A stretch of 64,000 nt of DNA from DATBJJ01 sp963750915. Lineage in GTDB: Bacteria; Acidobacteriota; Vicinamibacteria; Vicinamibacterales; 2-12-FULL-66-21. The notes beneath the pieces are model-generated. The model was not told the origin of the DNA. It was given only the letters and a program-made list of their open reading frames with translations, and searched no databases. The stretch lies in NCBI GenBank assembly GCA_963750915.1, contig CAVVSF010000012.1, positions 248,001 to 312,000 on the forward strand, written 5' to 3'. The translations under genes and the position numbers were made by a program. Positions 17,593-26,327 of the stretch are shown here, in pieces (positions within the stretch are counted from its first letter, which is position 1; each line of letters opens with the position of its first letter).

Positions 17593-17626
17593 CCCTCGTC
17601 GCGACGCTAGTAGAACTTTGCGGTTT
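17593..17626. repeat. Copy 2 of the 34-bp direct repeat
   Basis: Matches 14320-14353 with two mismatches and includes the arm CGTCGCGACGCTAGTAGAAC. The left arm of the hairpin seen at copy 1 is missing here. It lies just upstream of the zinc-ribbon ORF. Confidence 0.6.
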
Positions 17627-17627
17627 A

Positions 17628-17882
17628 GTGAAGAAGAAGAAGGGTCCCCAAGAGAGAACATTCGATCTGGCGAACAAGAGAGGAACCCGCCTGGCTCAGG
17701 GACCCTGCAACCGCTGCGGACTCGTCAGGAAGCCCGTGTGGCGCTACAGGGATAGTGCATTCGACGAAATCTTGCTCTGCTCAGAGTGCAAAACCGCCGT
17801 ATTCGACGAATCGCGCAAGAAAATCGACGCACTGAACTGGAGTACCGGCGGAGGTTTTGAATCAAACCGGCGACGCCATTGA
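17628..17882 (+). CDS. Small zinc-ribbon protein
   Basis: 84 residues if it starts at GTG 17628 (VKKKKGPQERTFDLANKRGT); the frame is open to ATG 17433 but that part overlaps the direct repeat and looks non-coding. The core is GPCNRCGLVRKPVWRYRDSA followed by ILLCSECKTAVFDESRKKID, giving CxxC ... CxxC, a probable structural zinc site. It ends GGGFESNRRRH. No function is recognised. It lies in the island between the kinase and the broken hsdM, so it may be cargo of the element. Start and even protein status are uncertain. Confidence 0.45.
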   Translation: MKKKKGPQERTFDLANKRGTRLAQGPCNRCGLVRKPVWRYRDSAFDEILLCSECKTAVFDESRKKIDALNWSTGGGFESNRRRH

Positions 17883-17989
17883 GTCTCGGACGACCATAGG
17901 CGCCGCTGATCCGTAACCCTGCAGGAGCGCCGATGACCACGGATCCGGCCGCGTTTATCTTTTCGCGGCAGACGTTCTGGGCCGCGCGA

Positions 17990-18599
17990 CATGGACACTC
18001 GCTGATTGGCAGCGCTGGAATGTTCACCATCAAACGAACGATGGAACGCGGCGTGTAGAACTCGCCCGCCTTCTTGTTCGTAGCGTCCGCAAATTTCTTG
18101 ATGAGTATTCGTAGGACTGTCCGAGAATGTCTGCCTGCCCCGCCTGACTGCCCAACGATATGCGAGAAAAGTGCTCGATTAGGTCACGAAGGAGAGCGTC
18201 GGAAAGACGCTCCTTGTTGGTCCACTGCGCGTCTCCAAAGATGCCGTCGAGGGTGTCAGGATTGACGCGTTCGATGCCGCGCAGGGCTCTCTGCAACGCC
18301 TGACCGACGTTGATTGTCGTTGCCCGGATGTCGCGCCAGTGGCAACCGTCTGGAACTTGAAATCGGTAGTTCTGGGGAAACAAGGCGTACTCTTCGTCGC
18401 CATCTGACTCAATGAGTGCCGCGTTGTACTCCTCGTCGTGAACGTCCGAGAGACGCTTAAAGAACAGCAGCGGGAAGACGTAGGTCTTGAAGTCGGCTGC
18501 GTCCACAGGACCGCGCAGGATATTCGCAGCCTCCCAGAGGTGCGACTCCAACTGGTTCAGGTCGGTAGTTTTGGCAGTTGCGGTCGTCGGTGGTGGCAT
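17990..18599 (-). pseudogene. hsdM: Truncated and frameshifted type I restriction-modification HsdM fragment
   Basis: From ATG 18599 (MPPPTTATAKTTDLNQLESH) the N-terminal HsdM domain is clear: LWEAANILRGPVDAADFKTY, VFPLLFFKRLSDV, RDLIEHFSRISL and DILGQSYEY. The frame then breaks near 18105; one missing base restores LIKKFADATNKKAGEFYTPR and LMVNI. After about 18005 homology stops before the SAM-binding motif and the catalytic NPPF/Y, so the methylase core is absent. No hsdS or hsdR is present. It is a relic of a type I system carried by the island. Confidence 0.82.
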
Positions 18600-18760
18600 C
18601 AGACAACGGTGCTCAGGAGCGTGGCGGGTGCACGGTGGCAATATTGCCTTGCTTGACCTACTGGGGCAAGGCGGGCAGGATTGTGCTCAGATTGTGCTCA
18701 AAAGGGAACGACAGGGCACTTCAGCAACCGACAAGGAACGTGCGTGGAGACATCGGTACA

Positions 18761-18786
18761 AGAAAAACGCCCGGAAAACCGGGCGT
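18761..18786 (-). terminator. Rho-independent terminator of tRNA-Pro
   Basis: ACGCCCGG-AAAA-CCGGGCGT (18767-18786) is a perfect 8-bp stem with a 4-nt loop. Read on the minus strand it is followed by TTTTTCTTG, a good U tract. It lies 14 bp beyond the tRNA 3' end. Confidence 0.85.
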
Positions 18787-18799
18787 CCTTCGAAGGATT

Positions 18800-18847
18800 T
18801 TGGTCGGGGCGAGTGGATTCGAACCACCGACCCCTCGGTCCCGAACC
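18800..18847 (-). repeat. Candidate att site, right copy (inside tRNA-Pro)
   Basis: 48 bases identical to 13437-13484. The intact tRNA lies on this side, so the tRNA gene was restored on integration and the segment 13485-18799 is the proposed island. Confidence 0.75.
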
Positions 18848-18877
18848 GAGTGCTCTACCAGGCTGAGCCACGCCCCG
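18801..18877 (-). tRNA. tRNA-Pro (anticodon CGG)
   Basis: 77 nt including an encoded CCA. The acceptor stem CGGGGCG pairs with CGCCCCG, the discriminator is A, the T arm contains GGTTCGAATCC, and the anticodon loop TTCGGGA sits between CTCGG and CCGAG, giving anticodon CGG. The 5' C and the overall form match bacterial tRNA-Pro. Its 3' half is duplicated at 13437-13484. Confidence 0.95.
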
Positions 18878-19056
18878 ACAGGCGAGATGTGCGTCGGTAA
18901 AACCACAGCACACGGGATGTGCTGTGCCGAACCTTCTTATTCTACCCCAATGGCTTCGCCCGCCAAGCAGAATGTTGGCAGGCCTTTACAAGGGCGCCCG
19001 GGACCGCCGGCGGAACCATGCCTTCGACGACGAGCGTCTCAGGGAGAATGGCAGTA

Positions 19057-19707
19057 ATGAGAACGACTGAGCATGTCCGGCGGTTGCTTGCCATCACGAC
19101 ACTCGTCGCCGGCAGCGCCGCGCTCCCCTCGTCCGCGGCGGTCCGGCAGGTTCCGGCGCCCATGGTGGACATGAAGCCGGCCACAGGCGAGCAGACCGCG
19201 ATTCTCGCAGGCGGGTGCTTCTGGGGCGTGGAAGCGATCTTCGAGCGCCTGGAAGGCGTGAAGGACGTCGTCTCCGGGTTCTCGGGGCGCGGCAGCCCGG
19301 GTCCGGTCGGTCCGATGCCGCACGCGGAAGTCGTGAAGATTGTCTTCGACCCGGCGAAGGTCAGCTACGGGACGCTGCTCAAGGTGTTCTTCGACGTCGC
19401 GCACGATCCGACGCAGCTGAACCGGCAGGGGCCCGACGAGGGACCGCTCTACCGGTCGTCCATCTTCTACGTCGACGACGATCAGAAGGGCGTCGCCGAG
19501 GCATACATCGGGCAGCTCGAGGCCGCTCGCCTCTTTCCCCGGCCGATCGTGACGACAGTCGTCCGCTTCGACAGCTTTCACGTCGCCGGACCGGAGCATC
19601 AGGACTTCGTGCGGCGCAACCCGACCAGTCCCTACGTCGTGCAGGTCGACCTGCCGAAGATCGCTCACCTCGAGCGGGACTATGCGCCGCTGTTGAAGCG
19701 CCGCTGA
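19057..19707 (+). CDS. msrA: Exported peptide-methionine (S)-S-oxide reductase MsrA
   Basis: 216 residues from ATG 19057, preceded by AGGGAG (19041-19046); ATG 19048 lies too close to it. A signal peptide (RRLLAITTLVAGSAALPSSA) places it in the periplasm. The catalytic loop is AILAGGCFWGVEAIFERLEG with the active Cys in GCFWG. HAEVVKIVFDPAKVSYGTLL and FFDVAHDPTQLNRQGPDEGP are family blocks. The usual YAGG...PTYE stretch is shortened to GFSGRGSPGPVGP, an unusual variant. It repairs oxidised methionine in exported proteins. Lies alone between tRNA-Pro and the convergent surE. Confidence 0.92.
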   Translation: MRTTEHVRRLLAITTLVAGSAALPSSAAVRQVPAPMVDMKPATGEQTAILAGGCFWGVEAIFERLEGVKDVVSGFSGRGSPGPVGPMPHAEVVKIVFDPAKVSYGTLLKVFFDVAHDPTQLNRQGPDEGPLYRSSIFYVDDDQKGVAEAYIGQLEAARLFPRPIVTTVVRFDSFHVAGPEHQDFVRRNPTSPYVVQVDLPKIAHLERDYAPLLKRR

Positions 19708-19719
19708 CGGGCCGCGCGA

Positions 19720-20469
19720 TCAGTCCCGCAGCCAGCCGTCGAGCGTCATCATCTCGTCGTGCGCCGTCAGGTCGGGTTGCAGCGGCGTCAGCGAGATGTA
19801 GCCGTCCTTGACCGCCTGGTAGTCGGAGCGATCGTGCGGCTCCCACTCGTCCTGCCCTTCCTCGATCCAGTAATAGGCACTGCCGCGCGGATCGTCCCGC
19901 TTGGTCACGACGGTGATGTGGTTCCGCTTGCCCTGGAACGTCACGCGCATGCCCTTCGGCTGGCCCGGCGGCACGTTGATGTTGAGGAAGGTGCGCGGCG
20001 CGAGACCGCGCGACAGGACCATCGCGGCGACGCGGGCGCCGGCGGCGGCTGCGGCGCTGAAGTCGTAATCGCCGGCGCAGCGCTGGAGCGACACGGCAAT
20101 CGACGGAATCCCGAGCAGCGCCCCCTCGAGGGCGCCGGCGACGGTGCCTGAATACGTCACGTCGTCGCCGAGGTTGTAGCCCTTGTTGATGCCGGACACG
20201 ATGAGGTCGGGCATCCCGCCGTAGGGCTGGTACAGCTGGGTGACGGCGATGCTGACGCAGTCGGTCGGCGTGCCGTCGACTTCGTAGACCGCCTCCTCGA
20301 GCTGCTCCATGCGCAGCGGCCGGCGCAGCGTCAGCGCGTGGCCGATCGCGCTCGCTTCGGTCTGCGGCGCGACGACGATCACGTCACCGAGAGGTTTGAG
20401 GGCGTCCGCGAGCGCGTGCACGCCGTCGGAGCGCACACCATCATCGTTCGTGACCAGAATGCGTGGCAT
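19720..20469 (-). CDS. surE: 5'/3'-nucleotidase SurE
   Basis: 249 residues, full family length. The metal site is visible as MPRILVTNDDG (Asp-Asp at 9-10), the Ser in ASAIGHALTL and the Asn in LIVSGINKGYN. DDVTYSGTVAGALEGALLGI is the conserved core. It dephosphorylates nucleoside monophosphates and short polyphosphates in survival under stress. The start overlaps the end of the upstream MFS remnant by 29 bp, so they were once an operon. It converges with msrA, with only 12 bp between the stops. Confidence 0.96.
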   Translation of the reverse strand: MPRILVTNDDGVRSDGVHALADALKPLGDVIVVAPQTEASAIGHALTLRRPLRMEQLEEAVYEVDGTPTDCVSIAVTQLYQPYGGMPDLIVSGINKGYNLGDDVTYSGTVAGALEGALLGIPSIAVSLQRCAGDYDFSAAAAAGARVAAMVLSRGLAPRTFLNINVPPGQPKGMRVTFQGKRNHITVVTKRDDPRGSAYYWIEEGQDEWEPHDRSDYQAVKDGYISLTPLQPDLTAHDEMMTLDGWLRD

Positions 20470-20890
20470 CGTTGCGGCTGGAAAACAGCAAGTATAGCAG
20501 CGCGGTCGCGAGGATGGCCAAGCCGGCGCCGGTGAAGAAAGCCGCCGACGGCGAGACTCGCGTCCACAGCCATCCGAACAGCAGGCTCGCGATCAGGCTG
20601 CCGATGCCGAGCGCGGCGTAGAGACCGTGCGTCAGGAGTGACGAGCGATAGCGGCCGGACGGTCCGGAAAGCCCGTCGCCGGCGAGGACCAGCGGCTTCG
20701 GTGAGCCCGTGCGATCGGCGACGCGTCCGGCGGCGAGCTTGAGGACGCTGTTCGCCGCTTCGGCGACGCCCTCGATCACGCCGAGCGACATCGCGCCGGC
20801 GCCGAGGACGCGCGTCAGGAACAACGGCATCAACGGGTAGATCATCTCGGATGCCATGTCCGTGACGAAGCTGACCCAGCGAGCAGACAA
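20441..20890 (-). pseudogene. MFS transporter with a large internal deletion
   Basis: 149 residues, against about 400 for the family. The N-terminal part has MFS helix 1 and the signature loop (WVSFVTDMASEMIYPLMPLF, NSVLKLAAGRVADRTGSPKP). At about residue 75 it jumps directly to the last helices (GLYAALGIGSLIASLLFGWL, FFTGAGLAILATALLYLLF). Helices 3 to about 8 are missing, so it cannot be a normal transporter. The frame is kept across the junction. Either a real in-frame deletion or an assembly collapse. Confidence 0.75.
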
Positions 20891-20952
20891 ACCGGCCGAG
20901 GCAGCGCGAGCGGCCAGCGGGTGGCGTCCGATCCGTCGTCAAGCGGAGCCAG

Positions 20953-20967
20953 TATAATCGCCGGAGG
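20953..20967 (+). promoter_or_regulatory. -10 box and ribosome-binding site of hemH
   Basis: A perfect TATAAT lies at 20953-20958 and GGAGG at 20963-20967, four bases before the GTG at 20972. This decides the GTG start over the ATG at 20921. I see no convincing -35 box. Confidence 0.65.
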
Positions 20968-20971
20968 TAAC

Positions 20972-21958
20972 GTGTCCCAGCCCTTCGACGCCGTGCTGGT
21001 CGTCGCGTTCGGCGGTCCGCAAGGGCCGGCCGACGTCCGGCCCTTTCTCGAGAACGTTCTTCGCGGCCGCCGCGTCGCGCCGGGCCGGATCGAAGAAGTC
21101 GCGCACCACTACGATCTCTTCGGCGGCCGATCCCCCATCACCGAGTTGACCGTGCGCCAGGCCGAGGGCCTGCGCGAGCGGCTGGCGCGTGCCGGCACAC
21201 CGCTGCCGGTCTACGTCGGGATGCGGAACTGGCATCCCTACCTCGCCGACACGCTTGCCGAAATGTCGCGCGCCGGAATCCGCCGCGCCATCGGCTTCAT
21301 CGCCGCTCCCCACCGCAGCTATTCGAGCTGCACGCAGTATCGCGAGAACGTGGCGGCGGCGCGGGCAACGCTCGTCCAGCGCGGTCTCGCCGACATCGAG
21401 ATCACCTACGTCGGCGACTGGTTCGACCATCCGATGTTCGTCGAAGCGAATGCCGATTCGGTCGGCCTCGCCCGGGCCACGCTCGAACCGGCCGCGCGCG
21501 ACAGCGCCCGGCTCGTGTTCACCGCCCACAGCATCCCGGACTCGATGGCGTCGCAGTATCCCTACGCGGCGCAGTTCGAGGCGACGGCGCGGCTGGTGGC
21601 GGCGCGCGTCGCATCGCCCGGCGCACCCGCTCCGTTCGCGACCGTCTACCAGAGTCGATCGGGCCGCCCGGAAGACCCGTGGCTCGGCCCGGACGTGTGC
21701 GATTACCTCCGCGACGCGCGCGCCGGCGGTGTCGACGCCGCGGTGGTCGTCCCGATCGGGTTCGTGTGCGACCACGTCGAAGTGCTCTACGACCTCGACA
21801 TCGAGGCCGCGGCGGTCAGCCGCGATGTCGGCCTGACGATGGCGAGGGCGCATGCCGTGAACGATCATCCGCGGTTCATCGAGATGATGGCCGACGTCGT
21901 GCTTCGGGTGGCTCGCCGCTACGCCAACACGCGGCCGCTGGAACTGGTCGGCACATGA
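20972..21958 (+). CDS. hemH: Ferrochelatase HemH
   Basis: 328 residues from GTG 20972 (VSQPFDAVLVVAFGGPQGPA). Family blocks are intact: HYDLFGGRSPITELT, the metal-binding His in LVFTAHSIPDSM, YQSRSGRPEDPWLGPDV and VVVPIGFVCDHVEVLYDLDI with the second conserved acidic site. It inserts Fe(II) (or coproporphyrin-type substrate in some lineages) into the macrocycle in the last steps of haem synthesis. No other haem genes are nearby. Its TGA overlaps an ATG in another frame (ATGA, 21955-21958) that probably starts the next gene. Confidence 0.95.
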   Translation: MSQPFDAVLVVAFGGPQGPADVRPFLENVLRGRRVAPGRIEEVAHHYDLFGGRSPITELTVRQAEGLRERLARAGTPLPVYVGMRNWHPYLADTLAEMSRAGIRRAIGFIAAPHRSYSSCTQYRENVAAARATLVQRGLADIEITYVGDWFDHPMFVEANADSVGLARATLEPAARDSARLVFTAHSIPDSMASQYPYAAQFEATARLVAARVASPGAPAPFATVYQSRSGRPEDPWLGPDVCDYLRDARAGGVDAAVVVPIGFVCDHVEVLYDLDIEAAAVSRDVGLTMARAHAVNDHPRFIEMMADVVLRVARRYANTRPLELVGT

Positions 21959-23017
21959 CACGCCATCGGCTTGCTGCTGTCGGGTACTGCCACCATTGCC
22001 ACCGGGCTGGGCTGCGCCGCGGCACTGGTGTCGGTCGCGGCGCAGCCGCCGGCCCGAGGCCTCACGGCCGTCTCCGGGTTGAAGGTCGGCCACCACACGT
22101 TGAGCGAGCGGCCGACCGGCTGCACCGTCGTGATCGCCGAGAAGGGGGCCGTGGCAGGCGTCGACGTGCGCGGCAGCGCGCCGGGAACCCGCGAGACCGA
22201 TCTGCTCGGGCCGACGGCAACCGTCAACGAAGTCCACGCCATCGTTCTGTCCGGCGGCAGCGCCTTCGGCCTCGAGTCGGCGACCGGCGTCGTCCGCTAT
22301 CTCGAACAGCGCGGCATCGGCTTCAAGTTCGGCGGCGCGGTCGTGCCGATCGTCCCTGGCGCAATCCTGTTCGACCTCGGCGTCGGCGACGGCCGGATTC
22401 GCCCCGGCGCCGACTGCGGCCTGGCGGCGGCGACGGCGGCCAGCGAGGGACCAGTGGCCGAAGGCAATGTCGGCGCGGGAGCGGGCGCCACGGTCGGCAA
22501 GATGGCCGGCCGCGAACGCGCGATGAAGGGCGGCATCGGCAGCGCCGAGATCGCGCGCGCCGACGGCCTCGTGGTCGCGGCGCTGGTCGCCGTCAACGCC
22601 CGCGGCGACATCATCGACCCGGACACCGGCAAGATCGTGGCTGGGGCACGGACGGCCGACGGCAAGGGATTCGCCGATGTCCGGGCGCTGCTCCGCGCCG
22701 GCCGGCCGCAGCCGCCGCCGGCGCCGCTCGAGCACACGACGATCGGCGTCGTCGCGACCAACGCGACGCTGACCAAGGTGCAGGCGATCAAGGTCGCGCA
22801 GATGGCGCACGACGGTCTCGCCCGGGCGATCGTGCCGGCGCACACGTCGAGCGACGGCGACGCGATCTTCTCGCTGGCGACCGGCACGCGTCAGGGAGCC
22901 GCCGACGTCGATGCCATCGGCGCGCTCGCCGCCGATGCCATGGCGCAGGCGATCGTTCGCGCCGTGCGCGCGGCGGTCGGCATTCCCGGCTACCCCGCTG
23001 CCCGCGACCTGCGGTGA
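21955..23017 (+). CDS. P1 (S58/DmpA-type) family peptidase, secreted, with possible 5' frameshift
   Basis: The homologous frame runs from a TTG at 21971 to 23017 (348 residues). ATG 21955, coupled to the hemH stop, gives the basic signal start MTRHRLAAVG in another frame; a single indel near 21985 would join it to TATIATGLGCAAALVSVAAQ. The core has LKVGHHTLSERPTGCTVVIA, VNEVHAIVLSGGSAFGLESA and the autoprocessing site in TTIGVVATNATLTK. P1 peptidases cleave N-terminal residues from peptides after self-cleavage into two chains. The stop overlaps the symporter start as GTGA. Confidence 0.88.
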
Positions 23018-24390
23018 GCGCAACGCTGCTCCTCCTCCTCGCCTACTCGGTCATGATGGCCGCGATCGGCCTCTACGTCGGCCGCCGCGTCCGCGCGTCC
23101 GGCGACTTCTTCGTTGCCGGCCGGACGCTCGGACCGGGACTCATCTTCGTCACGTTCCTGGCCGGCAACATCGGCGCCGGGTCGACCGTCGGTGCCGCCG
23201 GGCTCGCGTACCGCGACGGGTTGAGCGCCTGGTGGTGGAACGCGTCGGCCGGGATCGGCTGCCTGATCCTCGCGTTCACGGTCGGCCCGAAGATCTGGCG
23301 CGAGGCATCACGGCACGGCGACCTGACCGTCGGGGATTTCCTCGAACGCAAGTTCGGCCGCGATCTGCGGACGGCGGTCGCGGTGCTCATCTGGATCGGA
23401 ACGCTGTCGATTCTCGCCGGGCAGCTAATCGGGATGTCGACGGTGTTCCAGGTCGTTGCCGGCGTCAGCCCATTCGCTGGCTGTGCGCTCGGCGCGGCGA
23501 TCGTCAGCATCTACTTCGTTGCCGGCGGGCTCCTCAGCTCGGCTTACGTCAATCTCGTGCAGCTCGCGGTGAAGCTCGTCGGGTTCGCGCTCGTCACGCC
23601 GATGGCGCTGGCGCTGGCGGGCGGCTGGGATGCCGTGGCCGCCGACCCGCAGCGGCTCGACCTGTTCGCCGGCGGCTCGCCGCAATCCGGCTGGCGTCTC
23701 CTGTTCTTCCTCGGCCCGGCGTTCATCGTCTCGCCCGGATTGCTGCAGAAGGCGTTCGCGGCGCGCGACACCCGAGCGGTGACGCGCGGCATCGCGTTGA
23801 ACGGCGTGGCGCTCCTCGCCTTCGCGGCGCTGCCGACACTGATTGGGATGTCGGCGCGGGTGCTCCACCCCGACATCACCCGGGACCTCGCGTTCGCGAC
23901 GATGGCGAGCGACCTGACGCCGGTTTTCGGGGCGCTGGCCCTGGCGGCGGTGTTCTCGGCCGAAGCGAGCGCGGCCGACGCCGTCCTCTTCATGCTGGCG
24001 ACGTCAGGCTCGCGCGATCTCTATCGACGCTTCCGGCCCGATGCGTCCGATGAGCGGCTGCTGGGAGCGGCACGCCTGTTCGCGATCGTCGGCGCCATCC
24101 TCGGCCTCGGTCTCGCGATGGCGCACCGTTCGGTGATCGATGCGCTCGCCACCTTCTACGCCGTGATGGTCGTGACGCTGTTCGTGCCGGTGATTGGCGG
24201 CCTCTACGGCCGGCAGCCGACGAAACGCCAGGGGCTGGCGTCGCTGGCGGGGGTTCCGGTGCTTGCCGTCGTCCATGTGACGACCGGGGGCGCCGGCTTC
24301 GGCGCGCTGACGCCGGTCGTCGCCGGCGTCGGGGCATCGGCGGCGGCGTTCTTCATCGCCGGCCTGGCCTCGCGATCGCCGGCCCGCTAG
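23014..24390 (+). CDS. Sodium:solute symporter (SSF) family protein
   Basis: 458 residues from GTG 23014 (VSATLLLLLAYSVMMAAIGL), overlapping the peptidase stop as GTGA. About 13 hydrophobic segments. Family motifs include FFVAGRTLGPGLIFVTFLAG and a conserved Asn-Gly rich loop NIGAGSTVGAAGLAYRDG in helix 2 near the sodium site, then GLLSSAYVNLVQLAVKL. The substrate cannot be read. Coupling to an aminopeptidase suggests uptake of amino acids or small peptides it releases; that is inference. Confidence 0.92.
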   Translation: MSATLLLLLAYSVMMAAIGLYVGRRVRASGDFFVAGRTLGPGLIFVTFLAGNIGAGSTVGAAGLAYRDGLSAWWWNASAGIGCLILAFTVGPKIWREASRHGDLTVGDFLERKFGRDLRTAVAVLIWIGTLSILAGQLIGMSTVFQVVAGVSPFAGCALGAAIVSIYFVAGGLLSSAYVNLVQLAVKLVGFALVTPMALALAGGWDAVAADPQRLDLFAGGSPQSGWRLLFFLGPAFIVSPGLLQKAFAARDTRAVTRGIALNGVALLAFAALPTLIGMSARVLHPDITRDLAFATMASDLTPVFGALALAAVFSAEASAADAVLFMLATSGSRDLYRRFRPDASDERLLGAARLFAIVGAILGLGLAMAHRSVIDALATFYAVMVVTLFVPVIGGLYGRQPTKRQGLASLAGVPVLAVVHVTTGGAGFGALTPVVAGVGASAAAFFIAGLASRSPAR

Positions 24391-24460
24391 CCTGCACTTT
24401 TACATCCTTAACAACAAATTCGGTCTCTCCCGTGCGGCCGACGTGTGAGAATGCGGGCCT

Positions 24461-26293
24461 ATGCACACTCGATTTCTCCGTCTCACGCTGGCCGCGTGCG
24501 CTTGCGCGATCGCCCTCGCGGCGGTACCGCTCCAGGCGCAGGTCGTCGAACAGAGGATCCAGATCGCATCCGACGGCGGTGCCGGCGCGATCCAGATGCC
24601 GATGGGCATGGGAGGCCGTCAGAACAAGACCGGCACCGGCCGGATCCGCGGCCGCGTCGTCGCCAGTGACGGCTCCGGGCCGGTGCGCCGCGCGCAGGTG
24701 CGGCTCACGAGCCAGGACATCACGCCGAAGGTCGCGCTGACCGACGCCGAAGGCCGCTTCGAGTTCCGCGAGCTGCCAGCCAGCCGCTTCACGATGCAGG
24801 CGTCGAAGTCCGGCTTCGTGACGATCCAGTACGGGCAGACGCGGCCGTTCGAATCCGGCAAGCCAATCGAGCTGGCGGAGCGCCAGCTCCTCGACAACGC
24901 CGACATCGCCGTCCCGCGCGGCGGCGTCATCTCCGGCCGCATCGTCGACGAGTTCGGCGACGCGTTGCCGGACGTGCAGGTGACGGCGATGCGACAGACC
25001 TGGAGCAACGGACGCCGCCGGCTGACGCCGTCGCCGGGACGGGTCGCGTCGACCAACGATCTCGGCCAGTTCCGCATCTATGGCCTGCCGCCCGGCGAGT
25101 ATTACGTCAGCGCCAGCATGCGCGGCTCGGCGATCGAGATGATGGACATGGAGTTGATGGTGGCGGCGACCGGCGCCACCGCCGCAACCGCCGCCGCCCC
25201 GACCGCGTCCGCGCCGAAGTCCGGATACGCTTCGACCTACTATCCCGGGACCGCGAATGTCGCCGAAGCGCAGCGCGTCACGCTCGCCTCCGGCCAGGAA
25301 GCCACCGGTGCCGACTTCCCGCTCGTCCCGGTCCGGCTCGCCCGCGTCACCGGCGTAGTCATCAACTCCGAGGGCAAGCCGGTCGAGGGCGCGATGGTGT
25401 CGGTGGTGCCGGCCAGCCGCGACGTCGGCTTCGCGCTCGGTCTCTCCACGGCCCGCAGCGCCAGGAACGGCACCTTTGCCCTCAGCAACGTGCCGCCGGG
25501 CGACTACGTGCTGCAGACACGCGCGATGCAGGTCTTCTCCTCCACGCAGGGCGACAACGTGATGATGTTTCGCGCCGCGGCGATGGCCGGCGAGAGCGAG
25601 TCAGGTTCGGCGCCGCTCAGCGTCGCCGGCGAGGACATCGAGAACCTCATGCTGACGACGAGCAAGGGCGGCACTGCGGTCGGTCGTGTCTCGTTCGACG
25701 GACCGAAGCCGGCGAACGCGCCGGTGCGCGTGATGGCGACGCCGACCGATCCGGAGAACCCGATCCTCGCCGGCGGCGCCGCCGCGACGGTCAACGAAGA
25801 CGGTACCTTCGAGCTGAAGGGGCTCGCCGGCACGCGCCTGATTCGCGCCGCCTTGCCGCCCGGCTGGACGGTGAAGTCGGTGAAACTCAACGGTCTCGAC
25901 ATCACCGACGCGGGCGCCGACTTCAAAACAGGCGAGACGACGTCAGGGCTCGAGATCGAATTGACGTCGAAGCCGACGGCGGTGTCGGGCGGCGTGTCCG
26001 AGAGCGGTGCGCCGCTCAAGGACTACACCGTGGTGGTGTTTTCCGAGACGCCGGACCACTGGCGGCTGCCGATGACGCGGTGGGTGGCGGGCGCGCGGCC
26101 GGACCAGGACGGCCGTTTCAAGATCCAGAACCTGCCGGCTGGCAGCTACTACGCCGTCGCTGTCGACTACCTGCCGCAGGGGGAATGGGGCGACCCGGAG
26201 ATCCTTGATCGGCTCAGGACCAAAGCGACGCGCTTCACGCTCGACGACGGCGCGACGCAGACGCTCGATCTCAGGCTGACCGGGCAGTACTGA
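24461..26293 (+). CDS. Secreted protein with multiple carboxypeptidase-regulatory-like domains
   Basis: 610 residues with a signal peptide (LRLTLAACACAIALAAVPLQ). Repeated CarboxypepD_reg-type beta-sandwiches are seen at about residues 60-130 (GRIRGRVVASDGSGPVRRAQ), 150-230 (GGVISGRIVDEFGDALPDV), 290-370 (RVTGVVINSEGKPVEGAMVS), and degenerate ones later. Each ends in a GxFxxxxLPxGxY pattern (GQFRIYGLPPGEYYVSAS; GRFKIQNLPAGSYYAVAV). The family is expanded in Acidobacteriota, sometimes as TonB-receptor plug-like or adhesion modules, with unknown function. No catalytic domain. It resembles the protein at 38073-39761. A convergent terminator follows. Confidence 0.85.
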   Translation: MHTRFLRLTLAACACAIALAAVPLQAQVVEQRIQIASDGGAGAIQMPMGMGGRQNKTGTGRIRGRVVASDGSGPVRRAQVRLTSQDITPKVALTDAEGRFEFRELPASRFTMQASKSGFVTIQYGQTRPFESGKPIELAERQLLDNADIAVPRGGVISGRIVDEFGDALPDVQVTAMRQTWSNGRRRLTPSPGRVASTNDLGQFRIYGLPPGEYYVSASMRGSAIEMMDMELMVAATGATAATAAAPTASAPKSGYASTYYPGTANVAEAQRVTLASGQEATGADFPLVPVRLARVTGVVINSEGKPVEGAMVSVVPASRDVGFALGLSTARSARNGTFALSNVPPGDYVLQTRAMQVFSSTQGDNVMMFRAAAMAGESESGSAPLSVAGEDIENLMLTTSKGGTAVGRVSFDGPKPANAPVRVMATPTDPENPILAGGAAATVNEDGTFELKGLAGTRLIRAALPPGWTVKSVKLNGLDITDAGADFKTGETTSGLEIELTSKPTAVSGGVSESGAPLKDYTVVVFSETPDHWRLPMTRWVAGARPDQDGRFKIQNLPAGSYYAVAVDYLPQGEWGDPEILDRLRTKATRFTLDDGATQTLDLRLTGQY

Positions 26294-26315
26294 CCGAGGG
26301 GCAAAGCCCCTCGGT
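26293..26315. terminator. Bidirectional terminator hairpin
   Basis: ACCGAGGGGC-AAA-GCCCCTCGGT is a perfect 10-bp stem with a 3-nt loop between two convergent genes. The same 9-bp stem recurs with a TTC loop at 52763-52783. Confidence 0.7.
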
Positions 26316-26327
26316 TGAGGTTTAAGG

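Noticed and set aside
18578..19057. Plus-strand ORF with GASGFEPPTPRSRT across tRNA-Pro
   Set aside because: Same artefact from the antisense of the intact tRNA gene.
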